64,000 nucleotides of DNA from Chloroflexota bacterium. Lineage in GTDB: Bacteria > Chloroflexota > Dehalococcoidia > JACQUO01. The notes under the pieces were generated by a model. The model saw only the letters and a list, made by a program, of their open reading frames with translations, was not told the DNA's origin and searched no databases. The stretch is from contig JACQUO010000023.1 of assembly GCA_016210205.1 (NCBI GenBank), positions 129,788 to 193,787 of the forward strand, given 5' to 3'. This document shows, one piece after another, positions 35,986-45,467 of the stretch; the first letter of the stretch is position 1; every line of letters begins with the position of its first letter. Made by a program: the position numbers and the translations under genes.

Positions 35986-37851
35986 ATGGCGGGCTACGGC
36001 GGGAAGCTGCTGCGGGTGGACCTATCCCAGGGCCAAATCAGCCAGGAGCCTATTCCGGAGGAGGTCAAATTGGCCTTCGTGGGCGGGCGAGGCATCGGCA
36101 TCAAATACCTCTACGACGAGCTGGCCCCGGGGACAGACCCCCTGGGCCCTGGGAACAAACTCATCCTGCTCAACGGCCCACTGGCCGGGACCAACGCCCA
36201 GTCCGTCTCCCGCTGGATGGTCATCACCAAGAGTCCCCTCACCGGGGCCTATGCCCGGTCTGTGGCGGGAGCCGATTTCGGGGCCTGGCTCAAGTTCGCC
36301 GGCTATGACCTCATCATCCTCGAGGGGCAGGCCGCGCGGCCTATCTACCTTCATATCGGCCGGGAGGGGGCAGAGCTTAGGGACGCCGGAGAGCTCTGGG
36401 GGAAGAATACCCAAGAGACCCAAGAGTGGCTATCGCGACGGCATGGCCCTCTCACCCGGAGCGCCTGCATCGGCCCGGCCGGGGAGCGCCTGGTGCGCTT
36501 CGCCGCCATCGTCAGCGCTCGGCGCACCGCCAGCCGCTGCGGGGTAGGCGCCGTCATGGGCGCCAAGAGGCTCAAAGCCGTGGCCATCACCACCCAGCGG
36601 CATCTTGAGCTGGCTGTCCCCGAGGCCTTCCAGGCCCTGGTGCGGGAACAAATCGGCTATAACAAAGCGGATCTGGGCTATCAGAACAGCCACGAGATGG
36701 GCACCACCGGGGCCTCCGCCCACTTCAACCGCTTGGGCATCTTCCCCGTGCGCAACTTCCGGGCCGGCCAGATGAAGGGCGCCGAGGAATTCTCCGGCGA
36801 AGAATACCGCAAGCTTAGAGTGGGCGAGTTCGGCTGCTACTCCTGCTCCGCCCGCTGCGGCAAGCACCACCGGGTGCTTGCCGGCCCTTATGCCGGAGCC
36901 GAGAGCGAAGGGCCGGAGTATGAGAGCATCTGGGCCTTCACCGGCCCCATTGACAGCGCCAACCTGGGGGCCACCGTGGCCGCGGACCAGCTCTGCGATG
37001 ATTTGGGCATGGACACCATCTCCACGGGCAACGCCATCGGCTTTGCCTTCGAGCTCTTCGAGAAGGGCATCATCACGGAAAAAGATACCGACGGCCTTAA
37101 GCTCCGCTACGGCAACCATGCCGCCATGGTGGCGTTGGCCCACAAGATAGGCCGACGCGAGGGCTTGGGGGATGTCCTGGCCGAAGGCGTGGCGCGGGCC
37201 GCCGAGCACATCGGCCACGGCGCCTCGGCCTACGCGATGCACGCCAAGGGCCTAGAGCTCCCCGCCTACGAGCCCCGGGCCGCCAAGGCCCATGGCCTCA
37301 ACTACGCCACCAGTAACATCGGCGGCAGCCACTGCTTCGGATATGCCACCCAGGAGATTTTCGGCGTCCCCGTGCCCCGACCCGTGGATCGCTTTGCCGA
37401 CACGGGAAAAGGGGACATCGCCGCTTTCAACCAGAACCGCACCGCCCTGACAGAAATGGGCATCGTGTGCACCTTCGCCGCGGGCTGGCGCTGGTTCGGC
37501 CAACTCTACCACCGCATGCTGACTGCTGCCACCGGCATCCCAGAGTTCGGCGACCGCGCCTACTTGGCGGCGGCGGCGGAACGCCTCTACAACCTGGAGC
37601 GATGCTTCAATGTCCGGGAGGGCTTCTCCCGCGCCCAGGATACCCTGCCCCAGCGCATGCTCACGGAGCCTCTGGAGCAGCCCGGCGGCCCCGCTCACGG
37701 CCAGGTGGTGCGGGCCCAGGATGCCCTTCTGGATGAGTACTACGCGGCGCGGGGCTGGACCACCGCCGGCATCCCCAAGGCAGAGAAGCTGCGCGAGCTG
37801 GGACTGGAGGGCATCCTGGGCAACCTAAAACAAGCGCCCAGGGCAAGGTGA
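35986..37851 (+). CDS. Aldehyde ferredoxin oxidoreductase family protein
   Basis: GYGGKLLRVDLSQGQISQEPIPEE, FVGGRGIGIKYLYDEL, GPEYESIWAFTGPIDSANLGAT; RBS aggagga. Confidence 0.93.
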   Translation: MAGYGGKLLRVDLSQGQISQEPIPEEVKLAFVGGRGIGIKYLYDELAPGTDPLGPGNKLILLNGPLAGTNAQSVSRWMVITKSPLTGAYARSVAGADFGAWLKFAGYDLIILEGQAARPIYLHIGREGAELRDAGELWGKNTQETQEWLSRRHGPLTRSACIGPAGERLVRFAAIVSARRTASRCGVGAVMGAKRLKAVAITTQRHLELAVPEAFQALVREQIGYNKADLGYQNSHEMGTTGASAHFNRLGIFPVRNFRAGQMKGAEEFSGEEYRKLRVGEFGCYSCSARCGKHHRVLAGPYAGAESEGPEYESIWAFTGPIDSANLGATVAADQLCDDLGMDTISTGNAIGFAFELFEKGIITEKDTDGLKLRYGNHAAMVALAHKIGRREGLGDVLAEGVARAAEHIGHGASAYAMHAKGLELPAYEPRAAKAHGLNYATSNIGGSHCFGYATQEIFGVPVPRPVDRFADTGKGDIAAFNQNRTALTEMGIVCTFAAGWRWFGQLYHRMLTAATGIPEFGDRAYLAAAAERLYNLERCFNVREGFSRAQDTLPQRMLTEPLEQPGGPAHGQVVRAQDALLDEYYAARGWTTAGIPKAEKLRELGLEGILGNLKQAPRAR

Positions 37852-38023
37852 AAGCTTGCTTTCGAGAATACCCCACAGCCAGACAGCCAGGACGAATGTT
37901 ATGCTTTTGCGTGTTAGTCTGCTATAATGTGGAGGAAATTGTCCACTAACCCAGTCGTTTGTCGGCGCGCAATAACAACGATGAGATTAATGCTCCCAAA
38001 GAAATCCTCAAACAAGAGTTGAT

Positions 38024-38551
38024 ATGGGCCGCATTACCATAATTGCTACCTTCGTAGTATTCTTCGGCCTGATTGGCCTGGTTGGCTTCGGGTTGGGGGC
38101 CCGTGAGCCCCTCACCGGGGCCAGCGGCGTGGCCCGGGTGGGCCGTCCCTCCATCGACTTCACCCTGAACCTCTTCGACGGGAACAAGCTATCCCTCAGC
38201 AGCCTCAAAGGCAAGCCCGTGGTGGTGAACTTCTGGGCCTCCTGGTGTCCCCCTTGCCGCGAGGAGGCCGCCACCCTGGAGAAAACCTGGCGGGTCTATA
38301 AAGACAAGGGTGTGGTCTTCATTGGAGTGGACATCCAGGACACGGAAGCCGCCGCTCGGGCCTACATCGAGGAATTCCGTGTCACCTACCCCAACGGCCC
38401 CGACCGGGACGGGAAAATCACCATCGACTACGGGGTCAGCGGCATTCCCATCACCTTCTTCATCAACCGGGAGGGCATGATAGTCGACCGCTGGGTGGGA
38501 GCCATCACCGAGCCGATGCTGGTGGCCCAAGTGGAGGCGCTGCTGAAGTGA
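38024..38551 (+). CDS. TlpA/ResA-like thioredoxin-fold disulfide reductase
   Basis: GKPVVVNFWASWCPPCREEAATLEKTW, N-terminal TM anchor. Confidence 0.92.
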   Translation: MGRITIIATFVVFFGLIGLVGFGLGAREPLTGASGVARVGRPSIDFTLNLFDGNKLSLSSLKGKPVVVNFWASWCPPCREEAATLEKTWRVYKDKGVVFIGVDIQDTEAAARAYIEEFRVTYPNGPDRDGKITIDYGVSGIPITFFINREGMIVDRWVGAITEPMLVAQVEALLK

Positions 38552-39285
38552 CGGAACTAGCGCCGCCGGTGAACCTGACCCTAGCCTTCACCGCTGGGGT
38601 GGTATCCTTCCTCTCTCCCTGTGTGGCCCCCCTGGTCCCCGGCTACCTGGCCTACCTCTTCGGCACCTCCGTTGATAAGCTGGAATCCCCCGGATGGGGG
38701 CAGATGCTCTACGGGCTGGCGGCCACCTCCCTCTTCGTCCTGGGATTCACGGCGGTCTTCGTCAGCCTGGGCACCTCAGCCTCACTCCTGGGCTCACTAT
38801 TTGAAAGCTACCAGCGGGAGATGATACAGGTATCCGGCGGGGTGATGGTCTTCATGGGCATCCTGCTCACCGGCCTAATCCCCATCCCCTTCTTCAACCA
38901 GGAGCTCAGGTTCCACGGCGAGATGAAAGGCATGGGCCTGCTCAAAGGCGTGCCCCTAGGGATGGCCTTTGGCCTGGGCTGGACCCCGTGCATCGGGCCC
39001 ATCCTGGCCTCCATCCTCTTCTATGCCAGCGCTGCCACGACGGTGGCCCAGGGCTCGGTGCTGCTGCTGGTCTATTCCCTGGGCCTGGGCCTATCTTTCA
39101 TCATCACTGGTCTCTTCTTCAGCCGCGTCCTGAAGGCGCTCCGCTGGCTTATCCGCTACCGGAGGCACTTGAACATCGCCAGCGGCGCCATCCTCATCGG
39201 CATCGGGCTGCTATTCCTGACCAACAACTTCTTCTACATTAGCCTGGCCACCCAGAGGTTTTTCTACCAAATCTTCGCCAGATGA
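38548..39285 (+). CDS. ccdA: Cytochrome c biogenesis protein CcdA
   Basis: FTAGVVSFLSPCVAPLVPGYLAYL, GLGWTPCIGPILASILFYAS; 4-bp overlap with the preceding gene. Confidence 0.93.
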   Translation: MTELAPPVNLTLAFTAGVVSFLSPCVAPLVPGYLAYLFGTSVDKLESPGWGQMLYGLAATSLFVLGFTAVFVSLGTSASLLGSLFESYQREMIQVSGGVMVFMGILLTGLIPIPFFNQELRFHGEMKGMGLLKGVPLGMAFGLGWTPCIGPILASILFYASAATTVAQGSVLLLVYSLGLGLSFIITGLFFSRVLKALRWLIRYRRHLNIASGAILIGIGLLFLTNNFFYISLATQRFFYQIFAR

Positions 39286-39295
39286 TTACGAGGCC

Positions 39296-39820
39296 ATGAA
39301 GAGCTATAAATTTCTCACTGCCCCTCTCATATTTGTCCTTCTAGCCACAGCCTTGCTTCCGGGATGTCTTAGCACCTCCACCCCCTCCTTAGAAGAGCGG
39401 GCCCAGGACCTGGAACGCAGCCTCATGTGCCCCATCTGCGAGGGCCAGACCATCTACGAGTCTCAAAGCGCCCTTGCCGTGCAAATCAAGTCCAACATCC
39501 GAGAGCAGTTGGCCCAGGGCAAGACCAGGGAGCAAATCATCCAGTTTTATGTCGAGCGCTACGGAGAGCGCATCTTGGCAGCGCCGCCGCCCGCGGGGAT
39601 AAACTGGGCCCTCTGGCTGGGGCCTCTCGCCGTGCTCGGCATCGGCGGTTTCATCCTCTACCGCCTTATCCTCTCCTTCCGCCGCCAGGGAGCGGCCGTG
39701 CCCGCAGAGATGCCAGTCACCTCTCCAGAGGAGCGCCGCTACTGGGAGGAGCGCATCCAGGCGGAGCTGGAGGGCCGGAGTCCCCCCGTCCCAGATAGGA
39801 AACAAGCGCGCGGGCCATGA
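39296..39820 (+). CDS. ccmH: Cytochrome c-type biogenesis protein CcmH
   Basis: LMCPICEGQTIYESQSALAVQIKSNIREQLAQGKTREQIIQFYVERYGERIL. Confidence 0.9.
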   Translation: MKSYKFLTAPLIFVLLATALLPGCLSTSTPSLEERAQDLERSLMCPICEGQTIYESQSALAVQIKSNIREQLAQGKTREQIIQFYVERYGERILAAPPPAGINWALWLGPLAVLGIGGFILYRLILSFRRQGAAVPAEMPVTSPEERRYWEERIQAELEGRSPPVPDRKQARGP

Positions 39821-39878
39821 ATCAATACTCTGACGTCAAACTATGCCGCTATCTTGCTTTTAAAAGGAGGATTTGCCT

Positions 39879-40958
39879 GTGATAAAAGGGATGGTCTTCA
39901 TCGATGGCAGCTGGCTTTACTATAACCGGCGCAACCTGGGGCGAGACCATGGGAACCCCAACTTCCAGGTAGACTATGGCCTGCTCCCCAAGGTCCTGGC
40001 GGAAGTGGTCTCCGAGCGGCTCTACCGCACGGAGGTGGACCTGGTGCGCACCTTCCTCTTCGGAAGCTACGCCGAAAACTATGATTTGCGGGACGATGCG
40101 GCGGTCCAGGACCGCCTGGACTTCTTCGCCATGCTGAAAGAGGAGTACCAGTACGAGGTGGAGGCCTTCCACATCGACTTCCGAGGCAAGCGGCTGCGGC
40201 GACAGGACCGGGAGCCCGAGGACGAGTTCGAGCCCCATGAGAAGTGCGTGGATATCGCCCTGGCCACCGCCATGCTCTACTATGCGGCCATCCCCAACGC
40301 CTACGACATCGCCATCGCCATCCTGGGGGACCGGGACTTCACCCCCCTGCTCAAGGCGGTTCGGCGGCTGGGAAAACGCACCGTCATCGCCAGTATCAAG
40401 GGCAGCTGCGCCCCCGACTACGCCGACCCCCAGGACGCTGCGGGGGTCAAGGACATGGGCATCATCTGGCTCAACGACCTGGTGGACCGAATTGAGCTTA
40501 AGTACGAACGTCAACAGCTGGATTGCCAGTCCCCCCTCCATCGCGGCCCCAAGAAGGTCTGGACCACCTACCGACCGCGGACGGGGAGGCCCTTCTACTG
40601 CGATGTCTGCCGGGAGAGGTTCACCGCGGAGAAGGCGGCGGTGCAGGCAGAGTTCCTGGCCCCCGAGAACAACCGCGCCGACAGCGAAGAGAAAGCCCCG
40701 CCTGTCCTGGGCCGAATCCTTGCGGGGCTCATCCTGAAGCGCATCGAGGACAAGGGCTACGGCTTCATCCGGGGCGCCGACGGCAAGGACTACTTCTTCC
40801 ACCTTACCGACCTGGAGCCCAACCTGCCCTGGCTGGAGGCCCAACTGGGACAGCGGGTCGTCTTCGAGGTGAAGAAGGAGGCCCAACTGGATAAGGCCGG
40901 GGCCGCCTTACGCGTGCAGAAGGCCTCTGCCCCCAACGGCTCCCAGGGCCAACCCTAA
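39879..40958 (+). CDS. NYN-domain (LabA/DUF88-like) nuclease fused to a cold-shock-like domain
   Basis: MVFIDGSWLYYN, KCVDIALATAMLYYA, IAIAILGDRDFTPLLKAVRRLGKRTVIAS; C-terminal ILKRIEDKGYGFIRGADGKDYFFHLTDLE...GQRVVFEVKKEAQLDKAGAALRVQ. Confidence 0.85.
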   Translation: MIKGMVFIDGSWLYYNRRNLGRDHGNPNFQVDYGLLPKVLAEVVSERLYRTEVDLVRTFLFGSYAENYDLRDDAAVQDRLDFFAMLKEEYQYEVEAFHIDFRGKRLRRQDREPEDEFEPHEKCVDIALATAMLYYAAIPNAYDIAIAILGDRDFTPLLKAVRRLGKRTVIASIKGSCAPDYADPQDAAGVKDMGIIWLNDLVDRIELKYERQQLDCQSPLHRGPKKVWTTYRPRTGRPFYCDVCRERFTAEKAAVQAEFLAPENNRADSEEKAPPVLGRILAGLILKRIEDKGYGFIRGADGKDYFFHLTDLEPNLPWLEAQLGQRVVFEVKKEAQLDKAGAALRVQKASAPNGSQGQP

Positions 40959-40969
40959 GGCCGCTGAAG

Positions 40970-41084
40970 AACACCCCCAAACCCCCTCAAGGGGGTTCAA
41001 GGTATCCCCTTCGGGGAGGATTTATATCTGGGGGACACCCCCAGACCCCCGCCAATTGTTCGCCCCTCTGGACTCCCCTTTTTC
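40970..41084. repeat. Intergenic hairpin repeat family, copy C
   Basis: AACCCCC-TCAA-GGGGGTT hairpin, CTGGGGGACACCCCCAGACCCCCGCC, GCCCCTCTGGACTCCCC. Confidence 0.75.
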
Positions 41085-41093
41085 CGCAGCCTG

Positions 41094-42827
41094 CTAGGGC
41101 CGCCGCAGCCTCACATCCAGGACGGCAGCCTGCCCCGCCCGCACCCGCTCCAGGCCCCGCTGGAGGGCCTCCGGCAGCTGGGCCGGGTCCTCCACCGTCT
41201 CCCCATAGGCACGGCAGGCCTGGGCTACCAGGGCATACTCCGGGCTGGGGGCGATGTCCATCCCCACCCAAGCCCCCGTCCGCTCGGAATAGGACGAAGG
41301 ACCGTAGTCCGTCCGCAGGGAGGCCTTGGGGGCGTTGTAGGCCTGGTTGTTGAAGATGACCGTCAGGAAGGGAACATGGTAGGCATCCGCCGCCCAGAGG
41401 GCCGCAGTGGGGCAGCCGAAGACGAAGCTGCCATCCCCCATCAGGGACACCACGGTGCGATCCGGGGCAGCGAGCTTGGCCCCCAGGGCCGCCCCCAAGC
41501 CCCACCCCAGGGAGGAGCCGCCGCTGCCGAAGATGGTGCCGGGGCGGGTGCGCGCCAGATGGCGGCTCACGAACCCGGAGCTGGTGACAGCCTCGTTGAG
41601 GACAATGTCTTCCTCCCCCACCGCCTGGGCGATGCAGTAGCCCAGCCAGTCGGGCGAGATGGGGCGCTGGGCGGCCAGCCCCAAGGCCCCTTGGCGCCAA
41701 CCCTCACGCCGGGCCTGCATCTGCTGGCCGTGGCGCTCCAGCCGCTCCCGGGCCGCAGCGCGGGCCGACGCGGTGAGATGGACCTTCAGGGCTACCGTGA
41801 GGGCGAGGATGGCCTTGGCGGAGTCGGCATGGAGGGAGATGTCCACGGGGAAAAACCACATGGGGATGGTGGGCTTGACGGGGTCGAGGTCTATCTGGAT
41901 GATTTTGGCCCCCGGCCGGGGACGGACGACGCCGGGGATGTAGGGGACGTCGTGGTCGATGACCAGGATGGCATCGGCCTCTCTAAGATAGGGGTTGGCC
42001 AAAACGCCCGCCCAGAGCGGGTGAGCGGTGGGGAAGTTCATCCGCAGGTCGGCGGATACCACCGGGGCGCCCAGGGCCTCCGCCAGGGCGACTAGAGCCC
42101 CGACGGCGGAGGGGCTGCGCCCGGAGCTCCCCGTGATGATGAGGGGGCTCTGGGCCCGGGCCAGAATCCGGGCCGCCTCCTCAAGCAGGTCGGGGTCCGC
42201 CTGGGGCGCGGCGGGGGCGCCGTGGCGGGCCACCTCCGGCACCTCCAGGTGCTCCAGCTTCTCCATGAGGACTTCCCGAGGGAGGGATAGATAGACGGGG
42301 CCAGGCGGGGAGGCCGAGGCCACCTGGAAGGCCCGCTGCACCACCTGGTGCAGGTTGTCCGCCAGGCGCACCTCGTAGTCCCACTTCACATAGCCCCGGA
42401 CGATGGCGGCCTGATCGAACTGCTCCTGAATCCAATGAATCATGCCGCTGCGCTGGCCTCGCCGAGAGCCCTCCTGGGTCCAGGGGGCGCGGCCCGCGCA
42501 GAGGACCACCCCGATGCGCCCGCGCTGGGCGTTGTGGAGGGCGCCTCCCACCTGCTGGGTGCCCAAATCCACATGGACGAAGACCACCTGGGGCCGGCCC
42601 GAGAGCATGAAATGGCCGTGGGCGGCGGACATGGCCACGGACTCGTGGAGACTCAAGATGACCTTGGGGACCCGTTTCTCCTGGGCCTGGAACTTGGCCA
42701 GGGCCTCCTGGACGGGGAAAGTGTCGGTGCCGGGGTTGAGAAAGATGTAGTCCACCCCGTTGGCGTCCAGCATCTCCACAAAGGCCTCCGCCCCCTCCTC
42801 CACCACTACCCTTTTTCCTGGGGTCAT
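41094..42827 (-). CDS. Thiamine pyrophosphate-dependent enzyme (acetolactate synthase-like)
   Basis: YIFLNPGTDTFPVQEAL, VILSLHESVAMSAAHGHFML, GSGGSSLGWGLGAALGAKLAAPDRTVVSLMGDGSFVFG. Confidence 0.88.
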   Translation of the reverse strand: MTPGKRVVVEEGAEAFVEMLDANGVDYIFLNPGTDTFPVQEALAKFQAQEKRVPKVILSLHESVAMSAAHGHFMLSGRPQVVFVHVDLGTQQVGGALHNAQRGRIGVVLCAGRAPWTQEGSRRGQRSGMIHWIQEQFDQAAIVRGYVKWDYEVRLADNLHQVVQRAFQVASASPPGPVYLSLPREVLMEKLEHLEVPEVARHGAPAAPQADPDLLEEAARILARAQSPLIITGSSGRSPSAVGALVALAEALGAPVVSADLRMNFPTAHPLWAGVLANPYLREADAILVIDHDVPYIPGVVRPRPGAKIIQIDLDPVKPTIPMWFFPVDISLHADSAKAILALTVALKVHLTASARAAARERLERHGQQMQARREGWRQGALGLAAQRPISPDWLGYCIAQAVGEEDIVLNEAVTSSGFVSRHLARTRPGTIFGSGGSSLGWGLGAALGAKLAAPDRTVVSLMGDGSFVFGCPTAALWAADAYHVPFLTVIFNNQAYNAPKASLRTDYGPSSYSERTGAWVGMDIAPSPEYALVAQACRAYGETVEDPAQLPEALQRGLERVRAGQAAVLDVRLRRP

Positions 42828-42891
42828 GGCATCCTCCTCTGCTGGGCTAACGCGTGCCGCCCACGATGCTCGCGCCTGAGGTGGCGCGCCC

Positions 42892-45357
42892 TTAGGGGTC
42901 GGGCTGGTCCTCGGGCTGGCCCTCGGGCTGGCCCCAAGCCGTGGCCTCCGGGCCAAACCTGGTGAGGCTGCGAGCCAGCTCCCGGAGGCGCCGGTCCACC
43001 CGGCCATTGATGCTGCTGGCGGGAAACTCCCCCTTGCGCCCGCGCTGGCCGGCCCTCCCCCCCGTGAGCACCTCCATGCCGTCGTCCACGGTCTTGATGG
43101 CGTAGATGTGGAACTTGCCAGCGGCCACCGCCTCCACTACCTCCTCCTTAAGCATCAGGTGGCGGACATTCTGATGGGGTATCATCACGCCCTGACGTCC
43201 CGTGAGGCCCTTCACCTTGCAGACGGCGTAGAACCCCTCGATTTTCTCATTCACCCCGCCGATGGCCTGGATTTCCCCCTTCTGGTTCACGGAGCCGGTG
43301 ACGGCGAGGTCCTGCCGCAGGGGCAACTCCGCCAGGCTGGACAGGATGGCGTAGAGCTCCGTGGAGGAGGCGCTGTCCCCTTCGATGCCCTCATAGGACT
43401 GTTCGAAGCAGACGCTGGCAGAGAGGGACAGGGGCTTGTCCTGGGCGTACTTCCATCCCAGGTAGCCGCTCAATATCATGACGCCCTTGTCATGGATTCG
43501 ACCAGAGAGATGGGATTCCCGCTCGATGTTGATGACGCCCCGGCGCCCCATGAAGGTCTGGGCGGTGACCCGGGAGGGCCGCCCGAAGGTGGTATCGCCC
43601 AAGGTGTAAACGCTCAGGCCATTGACCTGGCCCGCCTGCTCGCCATCCACCTCAATCATGATAGTGCCCTGTCTAATCATCTCCCGGATGCGGTGCTCCA
43701 GCAGATTGTGGCGGTAGAGCTTCTCGTCGATGGCCCGCCGCACATGGCGGGCCTCCACCCGCTCGGCCCCGTCCCGGGCGGCCCAGTAGTCCCCCTCCGT
43801 CACCAGCTCCTGGATTTGGGCGAAGCGGGAGGACAGCTTATCCTGGTCGGCCACCAAGCGGGCGCCGTACTCCGCCACCTTGGCCACCCCCGAGGGGGTA
43901 TAGTGGCGCAGGCCCTCCTTCTCGCAGGTGCCGCAGATGAAAGCGGCGTAGGCATGCAGGTTTTGGGGCGTGCGCTCGATGACGAAATCGAAGTCGGCCT
44001 TGACCCGGAAGAGCTCCCAGAAGTCCTCATCATACGTAGAGAGCGTCTGATAGAGATTGCCATCCCCCACCAGCACCACCTTCACCTCCAGGGGAGTGGG
44101 CTGGGGCCGCATCCCCTGGGGAGCGATGAAGCCCATGAGCTCCAGGGGGTCCTCCAGGCGCACCTCTTTTTTGCGCAGGGCCCGCTTGAGGGCTTCCCAG
44201 ACCCCGGGGCTGGTCAGGACATCGCGGGCCGCCAGGAGCAGGTAGCCGCCGTTGGCTATGTGGAGGGCGCCGGGCTTGAGCATGGTGTGATCGCTCAAGT
44301 ACCCCCCCATAAAGAAACGCCGCTCTATTTTCCCGAAGAGGTTGCTGTAGATGGGGTTGGACTCCTCCACCACCGGTGGGCCTTTGGTGTCGCCGTTGTC
44401 CACAAAGACATTGACATGGAAGGGGATGTAGGGGTCCCGGGGGCCGGCGGAGGTGGTGATGTACTGAGGGGATTGGGCCTGGCCCTCCGTCTGCTTGAAG
44501 ATATCCAGGTGGTCCCGGGTGTAGGTCTTGAGCTGCTCCAGGAAGCCCCAGAGGGGCTCGTCCTTATACTCCTCGGCCACCTCGCCAAGGAGGCGGGAGA
44601 TGGTGAACTCGCCCAGCTGGCGGTCCTGCTCCGACACCCGCTCCATGGTGCGCCGCTCCGTGTCCCGGGCCTTCTCGAAAGTCTCGTCCACCCGCTTGGA
44701 CAGCGCGCTGCGGCGCTCCTCTATCTGGTTGCGCTCCTCCTCGCTCAGGGAGGCGTAATCGGCGGTGGGGATGGGCTTGCCCTCGTGGAGGGGCACCAGG
44801 TGGGCGCCCGTGGAGGTCATCTGCATGACGAAGCCCTGCTGGCGAGCCTCCTGGTCCAGCCCCTCAAAGAGCTGTTTTTGCTCCGCCTGCGCCTCCTCGA
44901 CGATTTGCTTCTTCTGGAGCTCGTACTGCTCGCTGGAGAAGGCCTGGCTCAGCCCATCCTTGAGGTCGTCCTTGAGCTGGAGCACCCGGTCGCGAAAGAT
45001 CTTTCCCCGGCCGGCGGGCAAGGGCACGATTTGAGGGCGGTCAGGGTCGGCGAAGTTGTGGAAATAGCACCAATCCTGGAGGCGGAAGTGGTCGCGGAGG
45101 TTTTCCTTCTCCCGGCTCACCTTCTCGATGTAGGTCTTGACCATGGAGGTCTTGCCAGTGCCCGCCAGCCCCGCCACATAGATGTTATAGCCGGCCCGCT
45201 CCATGGCCAGCCCGAACTCGATGGCCCGGGTGGCCCGGTCCTGGCCGATGAACTCCCCCAGGGGCGTCAGGTCCTTAGTGCACTCGAAGGTGAAAATCTT
45301 CTCGTCGCAGGTCCAGCGGAGCTTGTCTGCCGGGACCAAATAGCGGTTAATAGCCAT
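42892..45357 (-). CDS. Lon-like AAA+ ATP-dependent protease
   Basis: FIGQDRATRAIEFGLAMERAGYNIYVAGLAGTGKTSMVKTYI; EGDSASSTELYAILSSLAELPLRQDLAVTGSVNQKGEIQAIGGVNEKIEGFY (Ser/Lys dyad region). Confidence 0.92.
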   Translation of the reverse strand: MAINRYLVPADKLRWTCDEKIFTFECTKDLTPLGEFIGQDRATRAIEFGLAMERAGYNIYVAGLAGTGKTSMVKTYIEKVSREKENLRDHFRLQDWCYFHNFADPDRPQIVPLPAGRGKIFRDRVLQLKDDLKDGLSQAFSSEQYELQKKQIVEEAQAEQKQLFEGLDQEARQQGFVMQMTSTGAHLVPLHEGKPIPTADYASLSEEERNQIEERRSALSKRVDETFEKARDTERRTMERVSEQDRQLGEFTISRLLGEVAEEYKDEPLWGFLEQLKTYTRDHLDIFKQTEGQAQSPQYITTSAGPRDPYIPFHVNVFVDNGDTKGPPVVEESNPIYSNLFGKIERRFFMGGYLSDHTMLKPGALHIANGGYLLLAARDVLTSPGVWEALKRALRKKEVRLEDPLELMGFIAPQGMRPQPTPLEVKVVLVGDGNLYQTLSTYDEDFWELFRVKADFDFVIERTPQNLHAYAAFICGTCEKEGLRHYTPSGVAKVAEYGARLVADQDKLSSRFAQIQELVTEGDYWAARDGAERVEARHVRRAIDEKLYRHNLLEHRIREMIRQGTIMIEVDGEQAGQVNGLSVYTLGDTTFGRPSRVTAQTFMGRRGVINIERESHLSGRIHDKGVMILSGYLGWKYAQDKPLSLSASVCFEQSYEGIEGDSASSTELYAILSSLAELPLRQDLAVTGSVNQKGEIQAIGGVNEKIEGFYAVCKVKGLTGRQGVMIPHQNVRHLMLKEEVVEAVAAGKFHIYAIKTVDDGMEVLTGGRAGQRGRKGEFPASSINGRVDRRLRELARSLTRFGPEATAWGQPEGQPEDQPDP

Positions 45358-45467
45358 GAATATCCTCCTGGATGGGATGCTCTCTTTGTCCTTGTCCCAG
45401 GCATTCTAAGGAAGTGCGCCAAGATTGGCAATAGCCCAGGGACGCACGGGTTAAGGCCAGGGATTAT

